Shown here: positions 1 to 12,559 of the stretch, in pieces | Layout: the number at the start of each line of letters is the position of its first letter | How positions within the stretch are numbered: position 1 is the first letter of the stretch | Assembly: GCF_910591885.1 (NCBI RefSeq) | Contig: NC_063269.1 | Coordinates: forward strand, 8,432,001 to 8,496,000 | Source: Bombus terrestris | Lineage: Eukaryota; Arthropoda; Insecta; Hymenoptera; Apidae | DNA length: 64,000 nucleotides | Direction: 5' to 3' | Made by a program: the position numbers and the translations under genes | The notes under the pieces: model-generated | What the model was told of the DNA's origin: nothing | What the model saw: the letters and a program-made list of their open reading frames with translations, nothing else | Database searches by the model: none

Positions 1-174
1 ATTGCATGAAACCAACAGCTTCAGAAATTTTTATCCCTTTTTATTTCATACATACCATTTTGATACTTTTGCCGCGAAACTACCGCAATTCTGTGTTCCA
101 ATTCCGGCGTCCATAAAAGAAGTGCTAACTTCTTGTAGGGTATGCGAGGGGTTAGGGGGGCGGAAAGTTGGGGG

Positions 175-191
175 GAGAGAGAGAGAGAGAG
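175..191. repeat. GA dinucleotide microsatellite
   Basis: An uninterrupted alternating GA run of 17 bases follows a G-rich stretch. It could serve as a GAGA-type binding site in insects, but no promoter feature is visible beside it, so it is recorded only as a simple repeat. Confidence 0.8.
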
Positions 192-2867
192 TAGCAAGGC
201 CGGCTGATCTGGATGTGACCCGCATAGAAATTGGAATATACGTCTCGGCTTTCTAAGATGCTCGTGAAAGTAATAACGTTGATCGCCAGGAATTAATTGC
301 TCCCATTACGGATGTCGACTTTTCTCGATTAGCGTTCGTGACCGGCCGTTCTCGCGCGACTTCGTTCCCGACCTACCGAAGAGATCTACCAGCGGCCGAG
401 AGCAATTATCTGCCGGTAATTACCGGCTAATAAACATTTACCGTGAGCCCCGACGAAACGTTATAGCTCAATTAAAAATTTATAACTCGGCCGCCGGCTT
501 GACAAAGCCGCGGGAAAAAAAGGGTTGGCTGTTGGCCAGGACTTTGTAGTCGCGACTCGAACGAAATTCCTGCCAGAATCTTTCTTCGTTTCAACGAAAA
601 TCCTTTACATCCCGTGCTTTAACGTTGCGTATCGCATCGTCGAAACCGTACAGCGTTCCATCATCCGTAAGTGCTCTCCATTGCATGCAGAACCGCGTGT
701 ACCTTCTAATACGCACCGTCTCGTTGTTTCCGCGATTCCGTTTGCATAGCTTCCACGACGAAACGTTCAACGGTACGTCGCGGAAAAATAATTTCACCAG
801 GAATAGATATCTCTGTTTCGTCAACCACGGGTAAACCGAATCTGTCGAGTGGTTGTATCTAGACAAGGGGAACTCTTAACTGTGCGTACTTAGCACGTAC
901 CGGTTTGTATCTGGATTACAATGAAAACCGTTGTTACGGCCATGTACCCGCTGTATACACCGTTGTTCAGTTTCGGAACGTCATCAGCGTACTCTTGTCG
1001 GTACGTTCAAAAGTTCTACACAGTACTCTAGGACGGTAGAATTCAAAGAGTGCTTGAACCTTTCTCTCGTGTCTCGACTACTATACGCCTTGTTCGTAGG
1101 GTTTCTTTTTCGACCGGTATTTACTGTCGCACAGCCGCTCCAATTTTCTCGTTGTTGTTGTAAGTCGAGTACGGCAATTTCATCCATGCGATCGCGACGA
1201 GGCTCTGATTACAAATTGCGCTCGCATTGATTTTGCATCGTGAAATTTAGCTCGTTCCTCGTGTTCCTATGGTTATTCGAAATTGCTCGTTAAACCACAC
1301 GATGCTGTTACGTAGTTTCTTTTCTACCCTCTTTCGTTATTAAAAGTAACGAAAGAAGACGGCAACTGACATTATTACGGAAAGTGATTTTTACGGGTTA
1401 TCGACGCTGCGAAATAGAGGTTCGTTCAAACGGAGAGATAGTTGCATTATACGGATCGTCGATAATGCCACACGAATGAACTATTTTGATCGAAATCACG
1501 CGTCTCAGCATTCGCGGCCATTTGCCGAGCAACGTCTGAAATTTCTATGACGATATCGAAATCCAACTTTCTAAATCATATTTGATTACGTAATTTCCAA
1601 GTTCGAATACGCAAAGTTATGTCCGTGTCAATTCCCAGCTATTGATTATCACCGTTATCTTTTATCTAGGACGCATGATAATCGTTAAAGTCGTGTTCCG
1701 TAACTAAGAATAGCCTGTATATTGTTACAACGAAGAAAACGATCGCTTACTCGCGATGATATACAATAAAAGTTTAGAGAAGATACTGAGAAAAATCGGA
1801 GACTTTATCGTGAAACGATATATTTAGACCTGGATTTGCAGTAAGAGGATATTCCCTGGCTTTCTGTAAATTTACTTTTCTATAAACGCGAGTTTGTTTA
1901 CGTTTTCGAACAAAGACGTTAAACGATCGTTGGGACTCTGTAATCTTCTAAGATCTGCTTCGGTTATACCTTATTGAAAAAAAAAGCTAGAAAGAAGATA
2001 CACATATGGGATTCAAATTCCTATACTTCAACTTTTCTATCGATTGACTAAAAGATTGAAAGAAAATCGCAGGACATTTTAATGACAGTTTTAATATTAT
2101 TATTTATGATTGTATTCAAATGCACTAACAGTAAGTATAGTGTACTATGTATTGCTTTATACATGTACATACGTCTACATACTCATTCACACGGTACGTC
2201 TAAGAAATAATTGATACTCTACTTGATATCGTAATTTCCATCGAATTTGCCATTAAAGTAGTCAAACATCTCTTAGAAATGATTATTGGCAAACATAGTT
2301 TTATATTAATCGAACGAAGCAAGTCCTTAAAATATTTTCTTGAATATAACGTAATCTTATACTAACTTACGTCAGAACCACGTGTTTTAAACGAAATGCG
2401 ATTAAAATCTGCAAACGCGTAATTAATCGAAAACCACACAGAATAATACAAGTTCGTTTTTGTTGATTTTATGTCGTTTCATGGCTAATTACAACACTAG
2501 CTGTATTATTAATACTGTAAAACATAAAAGTAAAGTTGACCACCATATAAATAAACGACATCGCTGTATCTCGATGATAGAATCTGTTAGCGTCGAGAAA
2601 CTTGAACGTTTATCCGAGTCAAAAACGGGGGAAAAAAAGAAAGAAAGAAATAGAGAGAAAAAGGAATAAATCGGCGTAATGCATGGCGCGACAGCATTCA
2701 AAGGCGTGTTTATCCACGTATGTGTAATCCAGAGCGCGGAATACGTAGAGCTGCCAATAGGGCAATCCCTAGCCGCGCACACTTAGCACGTACTAACTGT
2801 AGTTACCGTTACATCGCAAGTGTACGTGTCGTGGGAGCGTAACAAGGGCGCAAGTCCCGGCATCGTG

Positions 2868-2924
2868 CCACTTCGCCACGTATACTACCTGCGTGGCATG
2901 CACGTTAGCTACGTAGGTAAGTGG
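2868..2924. other. Imperfect inverted repeat
   Basis: The arm at 2886-2894 (tacctgcgt) pairs over nine positions, one of them a G-T wobble, with 2911-2919 (acgtaggta) around a 16-nt loop. Outside it, ccac at 2876-2879 can pair with gtgg at 2921-2924, or alternatively ccactt at 2868-2873 with aagtgg at 2919-2924. It lies inside a CpG-rich island. Stems of this length occur by chance in 64 kb, and nothing marks it as a microRNA precursor. Confidence 0.3.
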
Positions 2925-4368
2925 ATGCATGGAATTTATCGAAGACCACCAGACGTCACGGCATTTGGCCCCGTATCGGACTCCAACGTGAATCAATCCT
3001 GTTAATTACTTAAGGATTAGATGCTGCTGGTCATCTCATCGTCGAGATCCATCAAAATGCGAGCTTGCCGTTCTTCTTCTTTATCGAGCTACCCATTCCT
3101 TGCTTCCCTGCCCTCCGTTACTTTTCCTTAGCTCGTTCACGTTCGCACGCTTCTAGCACTTATCTTGGGGACGCACGCAACGTGCCGGATACATCGACCG
3201 CTCTGGGAGCAGGGAATTTTTGCTTTCACGAAGGTGTTAAGGTTCCACGTTTCGCGACCAAACGACTCGTTTGGGATAACGAAGACATCCCAGTGGCACG
3301 AAACTGCGCTACGCTGACGAGATGGAATGCTCAATTATTTACAACTGGTGAGAGAGCGTCGGGTGGGAGAAAGGGCGTCGAGAGGGAAGCAACGTGCTCT
3401 GATAAGAAAATTAATTCTGTTTACCGATGTTTTATAGGAATAAGGAGCGAAAGTGTAAAGGATTCGTCGCGAAATTATTCCCTTTAGATAGGTCGGAAAT
3501 TTCGTTAGCGCTCTCGCGTCCACTCAAGGAGCTTCAAGTGAAGTTTGTTGTAGAAGAGGGGGAACTTTCCGTAGTGTACAATTCTTTCTATTATTTAACA
3601 TAAAGTATTGCAAGAATATGATGATACGCAAGAAAAGTCTTATTCTCTGTGTATTAAATCCAACATATATGTTTAAATGTAATAATATATTGATACATAT
3701 ATTAGTATCACGGGAGTGTATAAATATGTTTTTTCATAGCATCGTATTTATTTTTCAAATTTGTCTCGATGATCGCAAATGCAGATATAGCATTTACATT
3801 TAGTCGAATGGATATAGATATTTTATCAGAGAGCAGGCGCCTGTAAACATTTTCAGCTGTTTACATATTGGTAACAGCGAAAAGGCACCCATTAGCATTA
3901 CACGAAATTCGTCCAAACGCAAGCGAAGAACGTCGTAATTCAGAAATTGAGTTGGACGAAAGGTTGTCAGCATTTACCAGTGTTTCGACTGTGCTCACTT
4001 CAAAACGTGTATACTGAAAAGGTTCAAATAGTGAGAGCACCGGCCTTGTCCAATTACACAATTGCTACCCGGAAATTTGCGTTACGGTAAAATGGAACTG
4101 TGAAACATTTTGTTCGCGTGAAACGCAAGTGGTATATTGTAAAGAAAGATGTTCGTTTCGTAGAACATAATTGAATTCGAAACACGTAACACCTTCTGAC
4201 CGAAACCACGAGCAGGATTAAATCGAAAAATATCACGATTAGCAAGGAATACCGTAATTTACCAAGTATTACTACTCTCGAAAGAACTATTTGAAATTAT
4301 TGATCCCATAAACTCTGGAAATTTATGAACGAGCCGCATTAACGATTCCAGCTAAAGTATCACTATCT

Positions 4369-4746
4369 ATGGCTCTTAAACTCTGCAACGAGATTAACGA
4401 GCAACAAAGTTCGGACCAATCGTTCGAAGAACAGAGAGAAACTCGAGAAATTCCAGTTTCCTTTGGCCTCGCCTCGATCTATCAACGCGTATACGATAGA
4501 ACGAATGCATTTGGTATCGCGTCGGCGGCGGCCGTGTTGGAGAACCATGAGATAAAAAAAGAAGAAACATTGGCTGCGAGAGGTGAGAATGAACGAAAGA
4601 GGCAGCAATTTTCCAAGATAGAACAGAAGTCGACAATGGGTACGCCGATGGGAAAGAGGCCGACGACGAAAGCGGAGGCGATGGATGGCTTTAGCTTCGG
4701 TTTCCTGACGAGGTTACCGAAGTTTCGTCCGCAGATTCAATTTTAG
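4369..4746 (+). CDS. Doubtful small ORF, 125 codons
   Basis: An ATG-initiated frame with a terminal TAG. The predicted protein is rich in Glu, Gln, Lys and Arg in its first hundred residues and ends with a Phe-rich stretch; I see no signal peptide, membrane segment or domain. It lies in a CpG-rich island where the opposite strand is also open for about 80 codons in two frames, which argues against coding. There is no obvious upstream promoter or polyadenylation signal. I do not recognise it and list it only because it is the most protein-like of the unspliced frames. Confidence 0.12.
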   Translation: MALKLCNEINEQQSSDQSFEEQRETREIPVSFGLASIYQRVYDRTNAFGIASAAAVLENHEIKKEETLAARGENERKRQQFSKIEQKSTMGTPMGKRPTTKAEAMDGFSFGFLTRLPKFRPQIQF

Positions 4747-5317
4747 TTGGCGCGCCAGGCCGCGCCACCACCATCCGCGCCGCTGAATGCTACATAGGTA
4801 CCTTGCAGGGGTGGTAACCAGCCAGTCTTTCTATATTCACCCTTCCATCCCAACTCTGCCACCCGGTCGTCGCCGGCCTCTTGCCAACGGGCTGCTTCGA
4901 GGCCACTTTATTCAGTTCCGCTTAAGTTTTCGCGTTTTCCGCGCCTTCCGCCTGATTGCGGCTTGTTTCGACCTCTCGCTGGTAGTCTCGGTTTCAGCAC
5001 GGATTTATCGACACGACTCTTCATTCTGACCGAGCTCGTTCGTTACCGCTGCTCACGGATGCGTTTGAATTTGATTATTAATTAATTACACCGTCGGCCG
5101 ATATAAAGTAACGTTCAATATTGAGCGTTGATCACAGCCACTGCAGTCGCTGTTATGTCGTAACAACTGTTGGCATTGTTAATTCTATAGATAATTGCTA
5201 TTATTAATTGGTAGAAATTGCGATGGTGCTGATTCGTATCGAACCCTCGAACAGGCGTTATTTTCGTTTCCGCGCAAAATATCGTACTTTCGAATTAATT
5301 GAACGTTCCGCGTTTTA

Positions 5318-5332
5318 TTTTTTTTTTTTTTT
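5318..5332. repeat. Poly-T run
   Basis: Fifteen consecutive T residues. No target-site duplication or retroelement sequence is visible next to it, so there is no support for calling it the tail of a minus-strand retroposon. Confidence 0.8.
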
Positions 5333-7099
5333 CGTTTATAGCGCGACTCCGCTTTTACGTGTTTTGTTCGAACTTCGATGACCTATTTTAAATAATTTCC
5401 GGAATGTTTTTATTAATACAAAAGCGACGGAAGTTTTTCGTTTTGAACGATCTTCTTTTGTACTTTTCAATATTTCCTGCGCGAGGATTAATTCAATGGT
5501 GTATAGTATTCTGACAAAAAGCGATATGACTTCAGAATTTTGTCATAACCGTATACATTATCGAATATATTATATCCTTTTGTTATCAGAAGTATCAAAG
5601 AGCATTATATTTTTCCCTGGAAATACAAACTCTCCTATCAGTAGGGACGAGAAATATAATTATACCAAAGGTTTATGAATCGTAATGAATTTAATATTTA
5701 AATACCGTTACAAATATTTCATCATATTCAATTTTTGTTTCGAAAGTGACGTAATTCAAAATATCTGATTTTCAGAAAATTTGATCGTGTTAAATATCTA
5801 TGATGATCATATCTAAATAATTGAATTACTTATTATATATTGCAACGCAAGTGTATATATTTAAGGCATGTGTCGCGACATAAATTATACCAATATTAGA
5901 TAATCATTGAAAGCATTGATCAGAAACCCAGAAAAAAGGTGACCTTACACGTTATCACGATAATATCTAAAAATATCGTGACTGCCTACTACTCAACTCT
6001 ATAGACATAGGTGATTGTCAATATCCGCATACCATGAAGGAAAATCTTTAGCACGACGTGTATAGCGCACAAGGTAACGGAAACAAACTCAGAATGATTC
6101 GATTTTTTTTAAGCAAAACAAAGAACGTTTTTATGTCTCATAACGAGAGAGAGAGAAAAAAAGAATATTTATTTTCCAAAGTATAAAGGAATAGAGAATA
6201 GAATATCGAGATATTTGTTAATGAGTATAATTATAAATATACAACACTGATTATGGTAGCTCATTATAACAAAGAAGTGAGAAACATTCTTCTATTTTTC
6301 AAATAATATTCCGTAATATATGATAAGTATAACTACAAAGTTAATAAAAACATTTATACAAACTCCGATTTATCCCTCGTTTTGTTTTTTAGCCAGTTTT
6401 GTGTTGTGATGCAACAAATCATATTACTACTTCCATTCATATTCCTATGTTTACGAATTATTCATCATATTTTACTGTTACAATTTAGCTACAACTTCAC
6501 TATCTCGTATACGCAACCAAATTTATACCGAATGTACGGTTAAAAAACGTTTTAGGAAATAACACACTCTGATTGCAGTTAATGCATGACAACATTCGAT
6601 CTTCACAATTGAACCGACTAACTAGACTATTCATTGATCGTAGTTAACCGATTTTTAGTTAAAAATGTTGAAGCAAAAATTATTTTATCTGGTCTACTTG
6701 CATTCCAAATTTTCATGCTCCAAAAATGTTTACTTATAAAATTGTTCAAATTAATTTCTTTTTTACGATATTAGTCGAAAAAATAATGGCAAATTTCAGT
6801 GACATTTTTAGTTAACATATGTGATACTGATAGAATTTTTAAATCAATCTGCATGCTTATATTTAATCTTCTGATTTACATTTCATTTCACGTTACGAAG
6901 AGAACCTTTCCCCTTTAGGAGAAGAAAACTAAATTACGCCGAATGCGAGACAGGGTTGCAAATGGGATTTATAAAAATTTAAATGAGAAAAACTGTGCAA
7001 CGAAGTTTCAAAAGTCGTTATTTTTCTGGAAACATGATGTTATTTTACATACATACAAATAGGGTACATTTCACACTTAGGTATGTTTGCAATGGCCCT

Positions 7100-7126
7100 T
7101 AAGCGGCTAAGGGATTAGCCCGCTTA
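7100..7126. other. Short GC-rich hairpin
   Basis: The arms taagcggctaa (7100-7110) and ttagcccgctta (7115-7126) pair across a 4-nt loop with a single bulged base. The stem is notably GC-rich for its AT-rich surroundings. No U-rich tract or gene end adjoins it. It could be the remnant centre of a palindromic element, but no function is claimed. Confidence 0.4.
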
Positions 7127-8040
7127 TCACAACGTTGTCGACACGAACACACAGCAATTCGTTGAATGCACCTTGTGTATGTTTCTGTATTATTCTGTAT
7201 TATTTAAAGGGAAAATGTCATTTTACTTGACGCAACTATTCTGATTTTGAAAAATAACAAAATACATTTCATTTTCTTCGAAAACAGAAATCAAATCCTA
7301 TTTCCATCGAGTATTGTGCAAGATCAAAAATACTTCGTTCCAAAGAGTTGACACATATGCTACAGTGTGAACTATTGGAAATTAACTGCTTAAGTAGGTA
7401 TTAGGAATTTATCAGGATCTTCCGGCGCAATTGAATATAACTATTAGCGAAACTTTACAAGTCACAATCACATAAAACGATTGACAAGTATTTAGGAAAC
7501 AAAACGTTTCCACGTCAGCTTTCATACGCACGGCAAACAAGAAAGAAAGCATCGAGCAAACGTTTGAAAATGTTTGCTCGTATAAAATTCTGTTATAACA
7601 ATAGCAAACAAACGCATGCAAATATGAGCGAGTTTCGCAGCGAAAAAAAAATAACATGTCCAGCTAAAGTAAACAATATATGACATCGGAAGGGAACGAG
7701 ATTCGGCAAACCAACGAGATTCGGACGAATCGCAACAAATTTGTCGGAACTGGTGGATCGCAGTGAAAAAGTAAAACTGATTTGCAGCTAATTAACGATA
7801 TAGCGGTGTTTCCGGTAGCGTCGCAAACGAATTGTAATCTCGCTGCAAAATTGATTATCCGACCAGTTCCATAGAGACGACCGAGCGTATCGTACAGGTA
7901 GAGTAGTCACTTCGGGAACAACATTTACCGAGCGGCGTAACGACTGATCCGTCTATTCCCAGTGGCAACGAAAACTCGTAAAACGGTACTTGGAAATTCG
8001 CTGCGCCAAGTTAAACTTGATGGAGACGAAGGGGTATAGA

Positions 8041-8100
8041 GCTAGTGGTGCTAGTGTTGCAGCTAGTGTTGTAGCTAGTGGTACTGCCGGTGTTGTTGCC
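8041..8100. repeat. Imperfect gctagtg minisatellite
   Basis: Variants of gctagtg(g/t)t recur at 9- to 15-base spacing across 60 bases before the pattern decays into tgttgttgcc. The first part stays open in one plus-strand frame as an Ala/Ser/Val-rich stretch, but the spacing is not always a multiple of three and no coding exon is supported. Confidence 0.6.
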
Positions 8101-8425
8101 TGGCCAATCGTGCAGGTTCTACGCTATAGCCGCGAAACACCCAGAGGACCGAATGACTGTCGAGAGGAGTCCGGTTAGTCGCGTTACCAGGCGAAAACCG
8201 GAACCGCTACCTGTCGTGACCGGAGAAGTGGCCCGAGAGAGGAAGGAAAACCCCATACCGGCAACGAAATGATATTGTTTTGGCTGAAAATGAGACCTTG
8301 GTCGATGCTTAGATAGCATTTCCCTAGTAAAAACCGGACGTACAAGTATCAAACGGTCACGTACACTTGTCCCCCGTTGCTCTTCGAATATATCGGCATG
8401 TTACATAGCCACGCATTTACAGAGA

Positions 8426-8476
8426 AATGGAAGAAGAGACGGAGAGAAGATAGCGAGGGATGACAGGAGGAGGATT
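8426..8476. repeat. Purine-rich tract
   Basis: A stretch made mostly of A and G (GGAAGAAGAG-like words) with only scattered pyrimidines. Similar tracts occur at 12360-12425, 15038-15105, 44755-44925 and 50091-50140. Confidence 0.5.
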
Positions 8477-8929
8477 CAAGATATCGTCGCGGGGACAAAG
8501 ATATTCAGTGGCGGACAGAAATATTCGACGATACCTAAGAATACTGGTTCAGTGGCAGGATATAGAGACGGGTGCACCGGTGACGCCAAGATACATCGAA
8601 GGAACGAAACATCGCGGAAGTGGACGACGCACCGAATCGAGATCCTACTCGAATATCGGCTCCTATCCTTTTCTATCCGCTTCTGCGGGACGAGGTCTGG
8701 TGGATTACACGTGGAAAACCGCATGGATTTGCGTGCAGTTGGCCGGCTGCCTCGACTGCCGAAGCAAAATCTGACCCCCTTTCGGCGACGGATAAATCTA
8801 AAATTTGGCATGAGAAGACTCAGCCATGAAAGACGGTCCGTGAGAAAAAGTCTCACCGTTAGACTTGATCGACAACAGACGTGGATTGCTTTTCAGCGAA
8901 AAAATGTCTGGTGAGCGTGCGAACGAATA

Positions 8930-10260
8930 CTTTATTTCTTTCTTCTCTTTGATTCGAAGTAATGGAACCTTCTTGAGCATTGTATACTTCTATGGAAACG
9001 ATGAATTGCGTGTTCAACGCGAACCATTTGAATCTTATATTCTAATTTACCAAGTGAGTGATCACAAAACGATTCTGGAAATTCCGAAAAGTGATCAGCT
9101 TGCAAACTAAAATCTACTAGCAGACTGGAATTCCTCGGTAAGAGAAACAGAAGATAAGTTTTGTCATAAAACATCAAGTACTTAGGGTATACACGTATAA
9201 AAAGAATAAGTAATTATTTATTATTTAATCTATTATAAACGTATACCACTTATTAGAAATTCTAGAACTTCGAGCTTTGGTATTGTTTAAAGCTAAAAAT
9301 GCATTAACGTAGTAATCAGATTCTTAATGGTGAGGTCACACAAGGGTTTCTCTTCTGTTTAACTCCATGAATGGATTGAGTGAGGTGAAAAACGTTGAAT
9401 AGGAAAAGGCAGATATTCTTCTTTCTTTTTCTTTTTCATTCTTTCTTTCTCTTTCTTTCTCTCTTTTCCGTGTCTCTTCGTTATTTTAATTGGTTCATAT
9501 CAATATGTGAAAAAAATGGAGTTTAATTGTATAGACGTAAACCAAAATGAAGTATAGTTCTATATAGACGATATATAATTTTTTACTAAATTAATGAGAT
9601 ATAACTAATATAATCATTGGGTAAGATAACATTGACAACTAAAATTGACTTTGATCTCAAATTTTAGTTTAATCATATATTATTATTATTCTCATAATTA
9701 TACTTTAACGTAAGAAATATCTTTGATATGTTTTATTTGGTATCTTTTGTTAATTTCTTACCACCCCCTTATTATTTGATTTGACAAAACTATCGTGGAG
9801 CAAACTAATTATAAATTCAAAAATTTTATTTCCGTGATATGTTGAACTTTTTAAGACAGTGTCGCACATTAAACTATGCAAATCGTTGGAAGAAAAAATA
9901 ACAGTGAAACGTCGTTCCAAATCCATTATTTTTCTACTTAAAAATACAAGAAAAGCTTTTCGTCGTATATAAATTTAAATTAAAATTACTTCATCGGGGA
10001 AAGACAAACATCTGTCGTAAAATTTTTTAACGGCCAACACTTCGCTTTACATTCCTAAGTTTGAAGTTCCGATTTGGAAGAATCTTTCTGTTTACTGCAA
10101 TCCTACATGATATTTATCATATCCTATCCTATTCAAGTTTTGGGTAATAAAATGTTAACACATTTGAACGCTTGAAAACGGTATTATCCGTCAAATCTTT
10201 TTCAAGCCGAAAATATCTGAACAGCGAATGCTTCATAAATTATCACTCAATAATCAGCAT
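8930..10260. other. AT-rich noncoding stretch
   Basis: AT-rich sequence with no supported gene. The only structured element is the CT/CTTT tract at 9417-9469. Confidence 0.6.
9417..9469. repeat. CTTT/CT simple repeat tract
   Basis: An almost pure pyrimidine run built of ctttct and ctttttc units, with one interruption near 9437. It is a compound microsatellite and is probably length-variable between individuals. Confidence 0.8.
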
Positions 10261-10274
10261 TTAACGAAGATAAT

Positions 10275-10296
10275 CCTTAACTTTTGATCGACGGTG
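10275..10296 (-). mobile_element. Isolated Tc-like terminus, type 2
   Basis: Read on the minus strand, this end begins TA-CAC, followed by a TCG..TCAAAAGT core. It shares 15 of 17 positions with the terminus at 24507-24532. In that orientation the body of the element would lie to the left (lower coordinates), but I cannot find a matching left terminus. It may be the remnant of a nonautonomous Tc1/mariner-superfamily element, and a chance match cannot be excluded. Confidence 0.3.
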
Positions 10297-10370
10297 TATA
10301 GTTCAGCGACCAGCAAGTGTCAAACCAGTGCAGTGTAGTATTCACTAGGGTGACAGCTGTTTAGTTGGTT

Positions 10371-10386
10371 GACTGACTGACTGACT
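10371..10386. repeat. GACT tetranucleotide microsatellite
   Basis: Four tandem GACT units in a CpG-richer island, followed closely by a ggctagctagc motif. Confidence 0.7.
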
Positions 10387-11742
10387 AGATGGCTAACACT
10401 ATGCTGGCTAGCTAGCTGACAAGAGCATACCATCGTACATCCACCTGTAAAGTAGCAGCTGCAAGCCGCATACGGAAGTCGTGTTCGCTGACTGGATTTG
10501 CTTCTCGCGTCTCGAGATACACAATCTATCGTAAATCGGTTTGTTCGATGCAGTGAAATCAACTAACAAAACTTCCTGACATAATAACCGATTAATAATA
10601 ACTAATATAATATTTTTTTGCAGTAAGTTGACAGATTATAATTTCTCTGATAACATGTAATCTGTAAAATGTAGTTGCATAGATTCGTTCATTTTATTGT
10701 TCAACTCTTTACTGCTATGTAGTATTATTACACAGCATTTATTATTTATTAATTATTGCGACTTATAGCTTGTAAAATCTCATTAATAATATTAATTCAA
10801 TTTTGCAAGCGGAACCACACAGGTTAACAATTGCAATTAGTTACATAGATACAAACATTATACGAGTAGAGAGGATCTAATAAAAGATTGATAGCGAAAT
10901 AATTGCACAAAATGCAGTTCGTCGGGTTAAGGGTTTTAATTTTGATCACGATCATGTTAATTAGCATTGGTGTAGATTATGGTATGCCAATTGTGGTACA
11001 CGATAGCTAATTCGCGTATGTGGTATGTATGTAAATTAGTATCGGCGATTCGTTTGCTGTTAATTTTATTGTGAATTCGGAAAGATTCGCGCGCATAATG
11101 GGATTCGTTACTATTTAATTGAAAACATTAATATTAATTATTTGTCAGGTTCATTAAACCGCGTTTCTATTAATCGATGTGCTGGCCCAAAAACGTTCGA
11201 TTCGTAATCGCGTCAAATCGCGTTGTAATCGAAATAAGCGTTTAATATTGCACGGCCGCTTGAAACGCGGCGGATTAATTCGCTTTTGTTTCGTCGATTT
11301 TATCTCCCCGCCAGCCTTCGAACGTCTGAAACTTCGGTCGTCTACATTATTTTCAGACTTTTCAAGGGTTTTATACATAGAGCGAATTCTATTATGAGCT
11401 CGAAAATTACTTGTAGCGTGAAATTCGCCTTAATCAGATCGTCGCGTGGCGAGAGAGGGTCGTTTGAAAAGACAAGCGTGGACACCGTTCTTCTCTCGAA
11501 GCACGTTGCCCCCGCATTAAAATTTGCGGTCATTAGGCACGTTCACGTGTCGCCGTTTTGGTCTTTGTCACCAACAATACACCTTTTCTTCTTTGAATAA
11601 GATACGCACTAATAGAATAGGCTTTTGCTCCTAATGTACTATCTAAAATCGATGAAAATTCTATAGAAAACATATAATTCTTGGCTCCGATAACATTTCT
11701 TTTAATTCCCTTGAAGATTTCGTTGAAGATTGGCTTTTATTT

Positions 11743-11762
11743 AAAAAAAAAAAAAAAAAAAA
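11743..11762. repeat. Poly-A run, 20 bases
   Basis: Twenty consecutive A residues. No polyadenylation signal, open frame or flanking duplication marks this as a retroposon tail. A second run of 12 A lies at 11929-11940, less than 200 bases away. Confidence 0.8.
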
Positions 11763-11928
11763 CAATAAGTTTGTAGTAGAAACACAAATTTAATTAGTCG
11801 CACGATTTGTTCATAAAATCTTTTTAAAATCCTTACATGTTTATCATATGTTTTATATGTTTAACATTCTTTTAACTTTCTTTTTTGTAACAGTTATTTA
11901 CTTCATTCATGGAATTGAATATCTATTT

Positions 11929-11940
11929 AAAAAAAAAAAA
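11929..11940. repeat. Poly-A run, 12 bases
   Basis: Twelve consecutive A residues in AT-rich DNA; nothing else is seen beside it. Confidence 0.7.
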
Positions 11941-12359
11941 CAGTAAAAATTTCTTTATTTCTCCCATAACATCGTTTTATTTTAAAATTATAATCGAGTC
12001 AAGACTAAACATCAGCTTTATCAGCGAATAAACCAGTACGACGAGCGGTGGATCATATTTTGTCAAGTTTCCACGCTCTTTATCGTGTTAAAGTTGTATC
12101 ATTTCTTGGGCATCGGGTAGCGACTTATTAACGTAACATTTTCTTTGGAAAGGTTGTATCGGTATCCAGAGATCAGGTACAATATGGATGATCGCAACAG
12201 GCGACAGATATTGCATTCGCTGTAGCAACAGCCAAAGTGGTTGCTCGCATTAAGTGCGTTTCACGCTTGTGGATTTAAGAGAGCAGCCAGAGGTAGGCTG
12301 ATCAATATGCTAATATTTTGATGCTTCCACTCCGCTCCGAGAATTGAATTACGCTCGAC

Positions 12360-12425
12360 GAACGAAGATAGATGGAGAGTACGCGAAGAGGGCGGCAGGA
12401 AGAAAAGGGGCTGGAAGAGGATGAG
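12360..12425. repeat. Purine-rich tract
   Basis: A GA-rich stretch with words such as ggcaggaagaaaagggg. It adjoins a CpG-rich block at 12480-12500 containing gcgcgtgcgcac, an alternating purine-pyrimidine run. Confidence 0.5.
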
Positions 12426-12559
12426 ATAGAACAGTTTTACGTTTGAAGATAGGTATTACACAAAATACCACTTTCCATTGAGGCGCGTGCGCACGATTAA
12501 CGTCACTGTAATGCGAGAAACCGCAAATGAATTCATATGCACCATTGTTACTGATACCA

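Larger units (their letters stand above)
1..5110. other. Intergenic or intronic, mosaic of CpG-rich islands
   Basis: No supported gene. CpG-dense blocks lie at about 300-1240, 2680-3530 and 3860-5110. They are separated by AT-rich filler at 1240-2680 and 3540-3860. The open frames in the islands are open on both strands and carry no convincing splice context or recognisable domain, so I treat them as chance. The frame 4369-4746 (ATG, 125 codons) is the least unconvincing and is listed separately. The 13-mer acttagcacgtac occurs near 887 and near 2780 in otherwise dissimilar sequence. Nothing else stands out. Confidence 0.5.
5110..7680. other. AT-rich noncoding stretch
   Basis: This is low-complexity AT-rich sequence with stops in all frames and no gene. 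It holds a T run at 5318-5332, a short GA run near 6145, a small inverted repeat near 5961-5985 (cacgata/tatcgtg arms) and the hairpin at 7100-7126. Nothing else is visible. Confidence 0.6.
7680..8930. other. CpG-rich island without a supported gene
   Basis: This block is relatively GC-rich and carries frames open on both strands between about 7990 and 8914. None has a recognisable motif or a good donor or acceptor pair, and the overlapping open frames on opposite strands suggest composition rather than coding. It includes an imperfect minisatellite at 8041-8100 and a purine-rich tract at 8426-8476. In these genomes such islands are often conserved noncoding or regulatory DNA; that is inference. 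Confidence 0.4.

Noticed and set aside
5240..5262. tRNA-like T-arm word gggttcgatac on the minus strand
   Set aside because: The flanking sequence does not form a cloverleaf.
8460..8914. Four overlapping frames on both strands around 8.5-8.9 kb
   Set aside because: They are mutually exclusive, have no motif, and the block is CpG-rich.
11743..11762. Poly-A run as the tail of a retroposon
   Set aside because: There is no upstream retroelement sequence, no target-site duplication and no polyadenylation signal at the right distance.
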